From: Alphaproteobacteria bacterium
GTDB taxonomy: Bacteria; Pseudomonadota; Alphaproteobacteria; RF32; CAG-239
Direction of reading: 5' to 3'
DNA: 64,000 bases
NCBI GenBank assembly: GCA_017937705.1
Contig: JAGBDC010000026.1
Location: forward strand, 51,830 to 115,829
Shown: in pieces, positions 50,188 through 57,462 of the stretch
How positions within the stretch are numbered: position 1 is the stretch's first letter
How the letters are laid out: each line of letters begins with the position of its first letter
Position numbers and translations under genes: made by a program
Notes under the pieces: model-generated
Database searches by the model: none
Told to the model about the DNA's origin: nothing
Seen by the model: the letters and a program-made list of their open reading frames with translations, nothing else

Positions 50188-50763
50188 ATGAGATTATCAG
50201 ATATAGCTGAAGTAAGAATAGGACACAACTTTAGAAGAGAATTGATTTCTCTTGAAAAAAAAGAATGCATCGTATCCACCATTCCTGTAGTTCAGCCCAG
50301 AGATGTTAAAAATTTCAACCATATCAATACCTGTAATTTAGAAAAAGCAGATGTAGTTAATGCTAAGGAAAAATATTTTCTTTACCAAAACGAAGTTTTG
50401 TTTACAAATAAGGGAGATTTCAAAGCTGCCATTTGGAAAAACAACTTACAAACAATAGCATCAAGTGCATTTTATCGCATTAAGTTGATTAACGAAAAAT
50501 ATTATCCTGAATTTGTTGCTCTATACCTGAGCTCCCCTATTTGCAAATCACAACTAAACTTGCGCCAAAATACTGAACGCGTTAGCACGATAACTATTAA
50601 TGAGCTAAAGCAGATAGATATCCCTCTTCTTCCGTTAGAAAAGCAAAAACAAATTGTTGAGTTGTTTTTACTTTATGAAAAAGAGGTGGATATATTTGAA
50701 AAAATAAAGCAATCCAGAAAAAAACTAATAAACTCAATATTAAGTCAGACTATTAAGGAGTAA
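50188..50763 (+). CDS. Half-size type I specificity (HsdS-like) protein
   Basis: A 191-residue protein with one target-recognition domain (RLSDIAEVRIGHNFRRE.., ending SAFYRIKL..YYPEFVALYLSSPICKSQL) and one helical spacer (IPLLPLEKQKQIVELFLLYEKEVDIFEKIKQSRKKLINSIL). Complete HsdS has two of each, so this is a half subunit that could dimerise or pair with HsdM as in Type I variants with split S. It lies three bases before hsdM, so it is co-translated. Its relation to the full HsdS at 55449 is unclear. Confidence 0.82.
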   Translation: MRLSDIAEVRIGHNFRRELISLEKKECIVSTIPVVQPRDVKNFNHINTCNLEKADVVNAKEKYFLYQNEVLFTNKGDFKAAIWKNNLQTIASSAFYRIKLINEKYYPEFVALYLSSPICKSQLNLRQNTERVSTITINELKQIDIPLLPLEKQKQIVELFLLYEKEVDIFEKIKQSRKKLINSILSQTIKE

Positions 50764-50766
50764 AAA

Positions 50767-52269
50767 ATGGTTAAAATTACGCAAGACGAATTAAATAAAC
50801 TATTGTGGAACGCTGCAGATTCCACTAGAGGAACCGTTGATGGTGGTATGTTCAAAGACTATATTTTAGCCTTTTTGTTTTATAAATATATGAGCGATAT
50901 TAAGCAAGCTGAAGTAAAAAAACTTCAAGAGCGCTATGGAAATGATAAAGAACGTATTGAGCTTTGTCTTAAAAATGCTCGTTTTGTGTTGCCTGAAGGT
51001 GCAAGTTTTTATGATATCTACGAACAACAATATGCAGATAACATTGGTGAACTTATAAACAAAGCACTTCACAAAATTGAAGATGCTAATGAAAGCCATT
51101 TGAAAGGTATTTTTACAGTCGATTTTAACTCCGAAGCCATTTTAGGTCAAACGAACCAACGTAATAAGATGATTAGAGACCTGATTACAGACTTTAATAA
51201 AGTTGATTTGTCTGATGTCGAAGGTGATTTGCTTGGTAATGCTTATATGTATCTGATTGAGCGATTTGGTTCAGATGCAGGCAAGAAAGCGGGAGAGTTC
51301 TATACACCCAAAGTTTTATCTTCATTGCTTGCAAAACTTGCTCAACCAAAACCGGGGGACAGAATTTGTGACCCTGCTTGTGGTTCTGGTGGCCTGTTGT
51401 TGTTAGCCGGAGAAGAAGTTTCTTCTAAAGGTTCAAAAGACTATGCTTTATATGGACAAGAAAAAACCGGTGCAACCTATAACCTTGCTCGCATGAATAT
51501 GTTTTTGCATGGACAAGATTCTGCGCGCATTGAATGGGGTGACACCTTAAACAACCCATTGCTAAAAGAAAATGACCGTTTAATGCAGTTTGATGTAATT
51601 GTTGCAAACCCACCCTTTTCATTAGATAAATGGGGCGAAAAACACCTAGAAAATGATATTTACAATCGTTTTGACAGAGGTATGCCTCCTGCAAGTAAAG
51701 GTGATTATGCATTTATTTCTCATATGATTGCAACAGCCAAACCAAGATCTGGTCGTGTAGCTGTTATTGTTCCTCATGGTGTTTTGTTCCGTGGTTCATC
51801 AGAAGGAAGAATTAGAGAGGCTTTGATTAGAGAAAACATCCTTGACGCAGTAATCGGCTTGCCTAATGGCTTGTTCCAAACAACCGGTATTCCTGTTGCA
51901 ATGCTTGTTTTTGATAGATCAAGAGAACAAGGCGGAGCCAATGAAAATAAAAAAGACGTCTTGTTCATAGATGCTAGCAAAGAGTTTGTTCCTGGTAAAA
52001 ACCAAAACACTCTTTCAGATGAGCATATCAATAAAATCGTTGATACATATAAAAATCGTAAAGAAATTGAAAAATATTCGCATATTGCAACCTTTGATGA
52101 AATTAGCGAAAACGACTTTAACCTTAATATCCCTCGCTATGTTGATACTTTTGAAGAGGAAGAAGAAGTTGATTTAGCAAAGGTTAAGTCTGATATCGCT
52201 TCACTAGAAAAAGAGCTTATTGAAGTTCAAAGCAAGATGAACGAATACCTCAAAGAATTGGGAGTGTAA
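50767..52269 (+). CDS. hsdM: Type I restriction-modification methyltransferase subunit HsdM
   Basis: N6-adenine DNA methyltransferase. The 500-residue product has an N-terminal HsdM helical domain, AGEFYTPKVLSSLLAKL, the SAM-binding ICDPACGSGGLLL, and the catalytic IVANPPFSLDKWG (NPPF). C-terminal helices for contact with HsdS. AAGGAG site. Partners are the half HsdS before it, the full HsdS at 55449 and HsdR. Confidence 0.95.
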   Translation: MVKITQDELNKLLWNAADSTRGTVDGGMFKDYILAFLFYKYMSDIKQAEVKKLQERYGNDKERIELCLKNARFVLPEGASFYDIYEQQYADNIGELINKALHKIEDANESHLKGIFTVDFNSEAILGQTNQRNKMIRDLITDFNKVDLSDVEGDLLGNAYMYLIERFGSDAGKKAGEFYTPKVLSSLLAKLAQPKPGDRICDPACGSGGLLLLAGEEVSSKGSKDYALYGQEKTGATYNLARMNMFLHGQDSARIEWGDTLNNPLLKENDRLMQFDVIVANPPFSLDKWGEKHLENDIYNRFDRGMPPASKGDYAFISHMIATAKPRSGRVAVIVPHGVLFRGSSEGRIREALIRENILDAVIGLPNGLFQTTGIPVAMLVFDRSREQGGANENKKDVLFIDASKEFVPGKNQNTLSDEHINKIVDTYKNRKEIEKYSHIATFDEISENDFNLNIPRYVDTFEEEEEVDLAKVKSDIASLEKELIEVQSKMNEYLKELGV

Positions 52270-52272
52270 CAG

Positions 52273-53355
52273 GTGGAAAAAACAAAAGAAATTGATGGAC
52301 AGCTTATAGACTGGCGCAATAAAACTCTACAATCCATTCCCGAACGTGTTGGACTTGCTTTTTACACCAAAGATAATGGTGATGTAGAAATTGAAGTATA
52401 TATGGCTGATGAAAATATGTGGATGAGCCAGCAAATTATGGCTGATTTATTTGGGGTTGAAGAAAATACAATAAACTATCATATCAAAGAAATTTACAAA
52501 AGTGGTGAATTAGATGATAACGATTCAACTACTCGAAAAATTCGAGTAGTTCGAACAGAAGGAACTAGAGCTGTTAAACGTGATATTCAATTTTATAATT
52601 TAGACGTCGCTATTTCCGTAGGTTATCGTGTTAATTCCATCAAGGCTACACAGTTTAGAAAATTTGCGACCAGAATTCTGCATGAATATATTCAAAAGGG
52701 TTATGTTTTGAATGATATCCGCTTCAAACAAGGCAATAAGTTTGATGATGCCTATTTTGAAGAAATGCTCGAAAGAATTAGAGATATTCGTTTGTCAGAA
52801 AGAAGGATATACTTAAAAATTACGGATATTTTCGCATTATCATCTGATTATGATAAAAATAGTTTGGTGGCAAAAACATTTTTTTCATTTATTCAAAACC
52901 AATTACATTTTGCAATTTCAGGAAAGACAGCTGCAGAGTTAATTTATACAAGGGCAGACAGTACAAAAGAACATATGGGATTAACAAATTGGGCTCACTC
53001 TCCAAATGGTAAGATATACAAGACAGATGTAACTGTTGGTAAAAATTATTTAAATGAAGATGAGCTTCATCAATTAAGAAATGCTGTTTCTGCATTTTTA
53101 GATATCGCACAACTGCGCGCAGAAAGAAAATTGCCAACAAGTATGCAAGATTGGATTGGCTTTATGGAAAATTATTTGAATTTAAATGAATTTCCAGTGT
53201 TAAAAGGATTGGGAAAAATAAGCAAAGAACAAGCTGATGAAAAAGCCATTACAGAATATGAAAAATTTCGCCCCATTCAAGATGCTAATTATATTTCAGA
53301 CTTTGATAGGGAACTTGAACAACTTGAAAAAAAATTAGAGAAGAAAGGGAAATAA
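52273..53355 (+). CDS. RhuM-family protein
   Basis: A 360-residue protein of the RhuM family, often encoded inside restriction or pathogenicity islands: YMADENMWMSQQIMADLFGVEENTINYHIKEIYKSGELDDNDSTTRKIRVVRTEG..RAVKRDIQFYNLDVAISVGYRVNSIKATQFRKFATRILHEYI, then helical C-terminal RxxR-rich part. Function in host interaction is reported for relatives, but the molecular role is unknown. GTG start with GGGAG upstream, four bases after hsdM. Overlapping-type spacing to fic. Confidence 0.9.
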   Translation: MEKTKEIDGQLIDWRNKTLQSIPERVGLAFYTKDNGDVEIEVYMADENMWMSQQIMADLFGVEENTINYHIKEIYKSGELDDNDSTTRKIRVVRTEGTRAVKRDIQFYNLDVAISVGYRVNSIKATQFRKFATRILHEYIQKGYVLNDIRFKQGNKFDDAYFEEMLERIRDIRLSERRIYLKITDIFALSSDYDKNSLVAKTFFSFIQNQLHFAISGKTAAELIYTRADSTKEHMGLTNWAHSPNGKIYKTDVTVGKNYLNEDELHQLRNAVSAFLDIAQLRAERKLPTSMQDWIGFMENYLNLNEFPVLKGLGKISKEQADEKAITEYEKFRPIQDANYISDFDRELEQLEKKLEKKGK

Positions 53356-54399
53356 ATGGAGCATTTTGAAGAATATAAAAAACAAAATGAGCCTGAAAAA
53401 TATAAAAAGGCTGAAAATTGGCGTGTTGCTATCGGTTTACAACAGGTTGATGGCTTAACTCCATCAAAATATTTGATAAATATTGCGAAAGACAATATTG
53501 AAGGCAAAATCTCCATTGACGAAGCAAATGAAAAAGTAGCACAATATTATAAGCAAAATCCGGCAAAAACTCTGCAAGAGCACAATGAAAAAGAAGCTGA
53601 TGAAGTTTCTGCTCGTATTACAAAGCTTTTAAGCACACACACTTTTTCATTTAGTCCGGTTGAGCTTATGTCTATTCATAAAGCTTTGTTTACAGGTATC
53701 TTAAAAGATGAAATTACAGGTAAAATCCGCACTTATGACATTACCAAAGAAGAGCCCATCTTAAATGGTGATACGGTTATTTATGGTCGTTCGGATAGTA
53801 TTCAAGAAACTTTGGACTATGATTTTGCTCAAGAAAAGAAGTTTAATTATCAAGGTCTTTCAAACAAACAAAAGGTTGAACATTTAGCAAAGTTTATCTC
53901 TGGCATTTGGCAGATACACCCTTTTGGCGAAGGTAACACTAGAACCACAGCGGTTTTTGTGATTAAATATCTTTATACCTTAGGGTTTGAAACTAACAAC
54001 GATATGTTTGAAAAATATGCTAAGTATTTCCGTAATGCGCTTGTTCGTGCTAATTATCAAAACCTTAAAAAAGACATTCCTTATACAATGGAATTTTTAA
54101 ATAAATTCTTTGGAAACTTGCTTTTAGATGAAAATAATCTTTTGGACAATCGTGAAATGCAGATTAAAGATGTGAGCCCCAAAGAAGAAAAAAGTTCACA
54201 GAAAAGTTCACAGAAAAGTTCACAGAAAATTTTAGAGTTAATTGTGCAAAATCCCAAAATCACAACAACCGAAATGGCTGAAACTCTCGGAATTTCAAGA
54301 CGAGCAATAGCTAAACAAATAACAAATTTGAAAAACAATAACCTACTCCGTCGTATCGGTCCTGACAAAGGCGGTCATTGGGAAGTTGTGGAGGAGTAA
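53356..54399 (+). CDS. Fic-domain protein with C-terminal winged helix
   Basis: A 347-residue Fic protein. FISGIWQIHPFGEGNTRTTAVFVIKYL carries the Fic motif HPFxEGNxR, so it probably transfers AMP or another phosphate compound to proteins. The N-terminus (LINIAKDNIEGKISIDEA) has an EG segment reminiscent of the inhibitory antitoxin helix, but the usual Ser/Thr four residues before is Lys. A linker with SSQK repeated three times is followed by a winged HTH (ITTTEMAETLGISRRAIAKQI). One base after rhuM. AGGGAAA site. Confidence 0.88.
   Translation: MEHFEEYKKQNEPEKYKKAENWRVAIGLQQVDGLTPSKYLINIAKDNIEGKISIDEANEKVAQYYKQNPAKTLQEHNEKEADEVSARITKLLSTHTFSFSPVELMSIHKALFTGILKDEITGKIRTYDITKEEPILNGDTVIYGRSDSIQETLDYDFAQEKKFNYQGLSNKQKVEHLAKFISGIWQIHPFGEGNTRTTAVFVIKYLYTLGFETNNDMFEKYAKYFRNALVRANYQNLKKDIPYTMEFLNKFFGNLLLDENNLLDNREMQIKDVSPKEEKSSQKSSQKSSQKILELIVQNPKITTTEMAETLGISRRAIAKQITNLKNNNLLRRIGPDKGGHWEVVEE
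54189..54228 (+). repeat. 12-base tandem repeat in fic
   Basis: AGTTCACAGAAA repeats three times in frame, giving (SSQK)n between the Fic domain and the winged helix. Copy-number change would alter linker length without frameshift. Confidence 0.75.
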
Positions 54400-54405
54400 T
54401 GAACT

Positions 54406-54969
54406 ATGAAGATTTTTGAACTACTGAAAAATCCAAAAAATTTAATCATATTTGCAATAACGTGTATAGTTGTTTGCATAGTTGGAGAATATAGAAATTT
54501 TGATTTTGTAGAAATTGGCTCTTTTAAACTTTCTTTTGATTTTATGTTTTTTGCTGCACTAGTTGGAGCTGTTGTTTCTATTGTTATATTGATTTGGAAA
54601 ATTTTGAGTATTTTCTTTTCATGGATAAGAGGTCTTACTTTATTACGTACCTTAAAAAACTGTACGCCTGAAGAAAAAGATTTTTTATATAACCGTGTTT
54701 ATAAAAATGATAATGAATTACAAATAGATATGCGTAACGATAAGTATTTTTATGCTGCAGACGAAAATCCTTCTAGTTGTAAATATTGGTTGTATAAAGA
54801 AAAATTTAATACCAAAGAAAAAGTAATAAAATTTTTAAGACTGTTGGAAAATAAAGAAATTATCAAAAACTTTGGTAATCAATCTATGACTATACCTCCG
54901 CAGGTTTGGAACATTTTGGTAAAATATGCAGATGAAATTTTTAAGGAGAATACCACAAATGTTAAGTAA
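54406..54969 (+). CDS. Membrane protein, possible SieB-like superinfection exclusion factor
   Basis: A 187-residue protein with two N-terminal hydrophobic segments (about 12-28 and 45-75), then a soluble domain with LLRTLKNCTPEEKDFLYNRVYKND..YFYAADENP and VIKFLRLLENKEIIKNF. The layout of two helices followed by a TxEEK..L helix domain resembles SieB-family superinfection exclusion proteins of phages; this is a weak match. Membership in a restriction island fits an anti-phage role. It overlaps the next gene by 11 bases. Confidence 0.55.
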   Translation: MKIFELLKNPKNLIIFAITCIVVCIVGEYRNFDFVEIGSFKLSFDFMFFAALVGAVVSIVILIWKILSIFFSWIRGLTLLRTLKNCTPEEKDFLYNRVYKNDNELQIDMRNDKYFYAADENPSSCKYWLYKEKFNTKEKVIKFLRLLENKEIIKNFGNQSMTIPPQVWNILVKYADEIFKENTTNVK

Positions 54970-55459
54970 TAAAACAAACGACACCAGAACAACAGAACGA
55001 AAACGTTTATTTAACATACTTAAACGCTCAGTTGATGCTGTTTATACTAATTTTTCAAAGGTTATTCAAGTTAAAGGGTTGGAACAGTGTGTTGTGGCTC
55101 TAATATACGCCCATTTATTTCAAAAAATACAATTTTCAGAATATAAAGATTTAGATTTAAATTCTGAATATAATAAAAACTGTGATTCAGTTAAATCAAC
55201 ACCTAATTTTCCCAATGGGGTTCGTCCTGATATTATTTTACATAAAATGTGGAGTAATGATGAAAATAAAATAGCTATTGAATTTAAAGGATGGTGGAAT
55301 AATGACGATGAAAAGGATATTCAGAAATTGAAAGATTTAACTGCTCAAAATGGTACATACAAATATTTGTTAGGTGTCTGGGTATTATTAGAAAAAGATG
55401 CTCCATCTTATAAGTTTGTAATAAATGGAGAAGAAAGGAATAGTCTTGATGCAGAATAA
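54959..55459 (+). CDS. PD-(D/E)xK nuclease-like protein
   Basis: A 166-residue protein with helical N-terminus and GVRPDIILHKMWSNDENKIAIEFKGWWN, in which PD...ExK fits the restriction-endonuclease-like core, then DIQKLKDLTAQNGTYKYLLGVWVLL. Could be a nuclease or an inactive nucleic-acid-binding variant; target unknown. AAGGAG about ten bases before the ATG. Overlaps both the membrane protein before it and hsdS after it (about 11 bases each). Confidence 0.7.
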   Translation: MLSNKTNDTRTTERKRLFNILKRSVDAVYTNFSKVIQVKGLEQCVVALIYAHLFQKIQFSEYKDLDLNSEYNKNCDSVKSTPNFPNGVRPDIILHKMWSNDENKIAIEFKGWWNNDDEKDIQKLKDLTAQNGTYKYLLGVWVLLEKDAPSYKFVINGEERNSLDAE

Positions 55460-56720
55460 TCAAAAAATACCTGAGGGGTGGAGTGTTAAGAAAATTTCTG
55501 ATTTAGGAAATGTTGTATCAGGAGGCACACCTGATACAAATAATCCTGAATATTGGGATGGTAATGTCTTATGGGTTACTCCATCTGAAGTATCAACTTT
55601 ATCAAATCGATTTATTTCAAATACAGAAAGAAAAATTACAGAAAAGGGCTTAAAGGAAAGTTCTGCAAAATTGCTTCCTATCAATTCATTGATAATCTGT
55701 ACTCGTGCAACTATCGGAGATTGTTGTATCAATAAAGTGCCTATGTGTACAAATCAAGGTTTTAAAAATATTATAGTTAAAAATAATAATGTAGATTTTT
55801 TATATTATTTAATTACAAAAAACAAAAATGAATTAATTCGTAAGGCTTGTGGAAGCACTTTCCTTGAGATTTCAAAAAAAGACATTGATAATTTAAAATT
55901 TGCTATTCCACCTTTGCCTGAACAGGAGAAGATTGCGGGGATTTTGGGGACTTGGGATGAGGCGATTGAAAAGCTGTCCGGTTTGATAGAGCAAAAGAAG
56001 CTCCTCAAAAAAGGGCTGATGCAAAGACTCTTAACCGGCAAAACCCGCCTCTCCGGCTTCACTCAACCATGGAAAGAAGTTAAGTTAGGTGAGATTGCAA
56101 AAAAAATAAGTGATAAGAACAACGAAAATTGTTCAAATATAGTTACAATTTCGGCTCAAAATGGTTTCGTTAATCAAGATGATTATTTTAACAAATTTGT
56201 CTCATCTGATACTCTGACTAATTATTACCTTCTGCAAAAAGGAGATTTTGGATATAATAGGAGTTATTCAAGAGGATACCCTTTAGGAGCAATAAAAAAA
56301 CTAAATAATCATGAGAAAGCTGTTGTTTCAACTTTATATATCTGCTTTCGTTCCTTAAAAGATAAGATTAATAGTATTTTTCTTGAACAATATTTTGAAA
56401 CAGGACTTTTGAATAAAGATTTATCTAAAGTTGCCCAAGAAGGTGCCAGAAATCATGGCTTGTTAAATATTACATTAAAAGACTTTTTTTCTGTAAAATT
56501 ATATATTCCAACTGACATTGCCGAACAACAAGCAATTGCTGATGTTTTATCAACTGCTGATGAAAAAATTGACCTTTTGAACAAAAAATTGGAAGTCTTA
56601 AAAGAACAAAAGAAAGGCTTAATGCAACAACTCTTAACTGGCCAAACCCGCGTGAAAGTGAACTATTCTCGTCATTGCGAGCAGAGCGAAGCAATCCAGT
56701 TTAATAATGGAGCATTATAA
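55449..56720 (+). CDS. hsdS: Type I specificity subunit HsdS, C-terminally extended
   Basis: A 423-residue HsdS with two TRDs (about 10-150 and 205-360) each followed by a conserved helix (PLPEQEKIAGILGTWDEAIEKLSGLIEQKKLLKKGLMQRLLTG and AEQQAIADVLSTADEKIDLLNKKLEVLKEQKKGLMQQLLTG). Its last 18 residues (YSRHCEQSEAIQFNNGAL) are encoded by the repeat and element sequence; without the element the frame would stop after TRVKVN. Part of the first helix region is notably richer in GC than the rest, suggesting a mosaic. TAATG overlap with the GIY-YIG gene. Confidence 0.92.
   Translation: MQNNQKIPEGWSVKKISDLGNVVSGGTPDTNNPEYWDGNVLWVTPSEVSTLSNRFISNTERKITEKGLKESSAKLLPINSLIICTRATIGDCCINKVPMCTNQGFKNIIVKNNNVDFLYYLITKNKNELIRKACGSTFLEISKKDIDNLKFAIPPLPEQEKIAGILGTWDEAIEKLSGLIEQKKLLKKGLMQRLLTGKTRLSGFTQPWKEVKLGEIAKKISDKNNENCSNIVTISAQNGFVNQDDYFNKFVSSDTLTNYYLLQKGDFGYNRSYSRGYPLGAIKKLNNHEKAVVSTLYICFRSLKDKINSIFLEQYFETGLLNKDLSKVAQEGARNHGLLNITLKDFFSVKLYIPTDIAEQQAIADVLSTADEKIDLLNKKLEVLKEQKKGLMQQLLTGQTRVKVNYSRHCEQSEAIQFNNGAL
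56667..56704 (+). repeat. Left inverted repeat of the GIY-YIG cassette
   Basis: 38 bases identical to the reverse complement of 57001-57038; begins TCTCGTCATTGCGAGCAGAG and ends GCAATCCAGTTTAA. It is translated as the tail of HsdS (SRHCEQSEAIQ). Confidence 0.95.
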
Positions 56721-57004
56721 TGTCAGCATATGTTTATATTCTCTTTAACCAAAGGAACGGAACATTGTATATCGGAGTTACTGCCAATTTAATAAAAAGA
56801 GTTTATGAACATAAGAGTAAAATAATAGAAGGTTTTACAAAAAGATATGGTGTTGATAAGTTAGGTTATTATGAGGTTTATGATGATATGGAAAACGCAA
56901 TTAAAAGAGAAAAAGCTTTAAAAGGTAGTTCCAGATTGCGTAAATTAAAATTAATTGAAAGTATTAATCCTGATTGGGAGGATTTATATGATTCAATTAT
57001 TTAA
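56720..57004 (+). CDS. GIY-YIG domain nuclease (UPF0213/COG2827-like)
   Basis: A 94-residue single-domain GIY-YIG protein: YVYILFNQRNGTLYIGVTANLIKRVYEHKS with the two tyrosines and catalytic Arg, a later Glu-containing segment (EVYDDMENAIKREKALK) and a C-terminal helix with INPDWEDLY. These nucleases cut DNA at specific or structured sites; free-standing forms are common and sometimes carried on mobile repeats. Start overlaps the hsdS stop (TAATG); stop lies in the right inverted repeat. Possible role: mobilising its own cassette. Confidence 0.93.
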   Translation: MSAYVYILFNQRNGTLYIGVTANLIKRVYEHKSKIIEGFTKRYGVDKLGYYEVYDDMENAIKREKALKGSSRLRKLKLIESINPDWEDLYDSII

Positions 57005-57038
57005 ACTGGATTGCTTCGCTCTGCTCGCAATGACGAGA
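57001..57038 (-). repeat. Right inverted repeat of the GIY-YIG cassette
   Basis: Exact reverse complement of the left copy at 56667-56704; contains the nuclease stop codon at 57002-57004. Confidence 0.95.
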
Positions 57039-57074
57039 TTTGTTTCTATGTAAAAGTGAATTAAGGAGAAAAAC

Positions 57075-57440
57075 ATGGATATTTTGGATAATGTAAAGGA
57101 TGTATATGCTTTAATTAAAAAATTAGGAAATCAAGAACTAGTTGAAAAAATGCTAGATTTAAAAGATCAGATTTTTGAATTAAGAGAAGAAAACAGAAAT
57201 TTAAAAGAAAAATTATCAGAACAAGAATCGTATGATATGTATTTTGAAGATAATATGTATTGGGATGCAAATAAAAAAGATGGACCATATTGTTCAAAAT
57301 GTTGGGATGACAATAAAAAGGCTATTCATTTACACAAATATAATGGAATATATTATTGTCCTGTATGTAATAATAATGTTTCGAAAGAACAACATAATAC
57401 AGATACTTTTGTTGATAGTAATATATACATAAAAATATAA
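57075..57440 (+). CDS. Coiled-coil zinc-ribbon protein
   Basis: A 121-residue protein: helix 1-55 (MDILDNVKDVYALIKKLGNQELVEKMLDLKDQIFELREENRNLKEKLSE), then a zinc ribbon YCSKCWD..HLHKYNGIYYCPVCNN (two CxxC). Frequently seen near restriction or phage-defence genes in my knowledge, function unknown. AAGGAG before the ATG. In the original operon it would have followed hsdS directly; now it is after the GIY-YIG cassette. Confidence 0.78.
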   Translation: MDILDNVKDVYALIKKLGNQELVEKMLDLKDQIFELREENRNLKEKLSEQESYDMYFEDNMYWDANKKDGPYCSKCWDDNKKAIHLHKYNGIYYCPVCNNNVSKEQHNTDTFVDSNIYIKI

Positions 57441-57462
57441 TTAAATAAATCGGAGTAATACT

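Larger units (their letters stand above)
56655..57063 (+). mobile_element. Inverted-repeat cassette carrying a GIY-YIG gene, with flanking direct repeats
   Basis: An 11-base direct repeat (AAAGTGAACTA at 56655-56665, AAAGTGAATTA at 57053-57063; one mismatch) flanks an element whose perfect 38-base inverted repeats are at 56667-56704 and 57001-57038. The only gene is the GIY-YIG nuclease. If the element plus one repeat copy is removed, hsdS reads VKVN-stop and the Zn-ribbon gene follows with its AAGGAG site. This is typical of an insertion with target duplication. No transposase is present. Confidence 0.8.

Noticed and set aside
54081-54368. Antisense frame with FCELFCELFCELF repeats
   Set aside because: It is the complement of the 12-base repeat inside fic and is not a gene.
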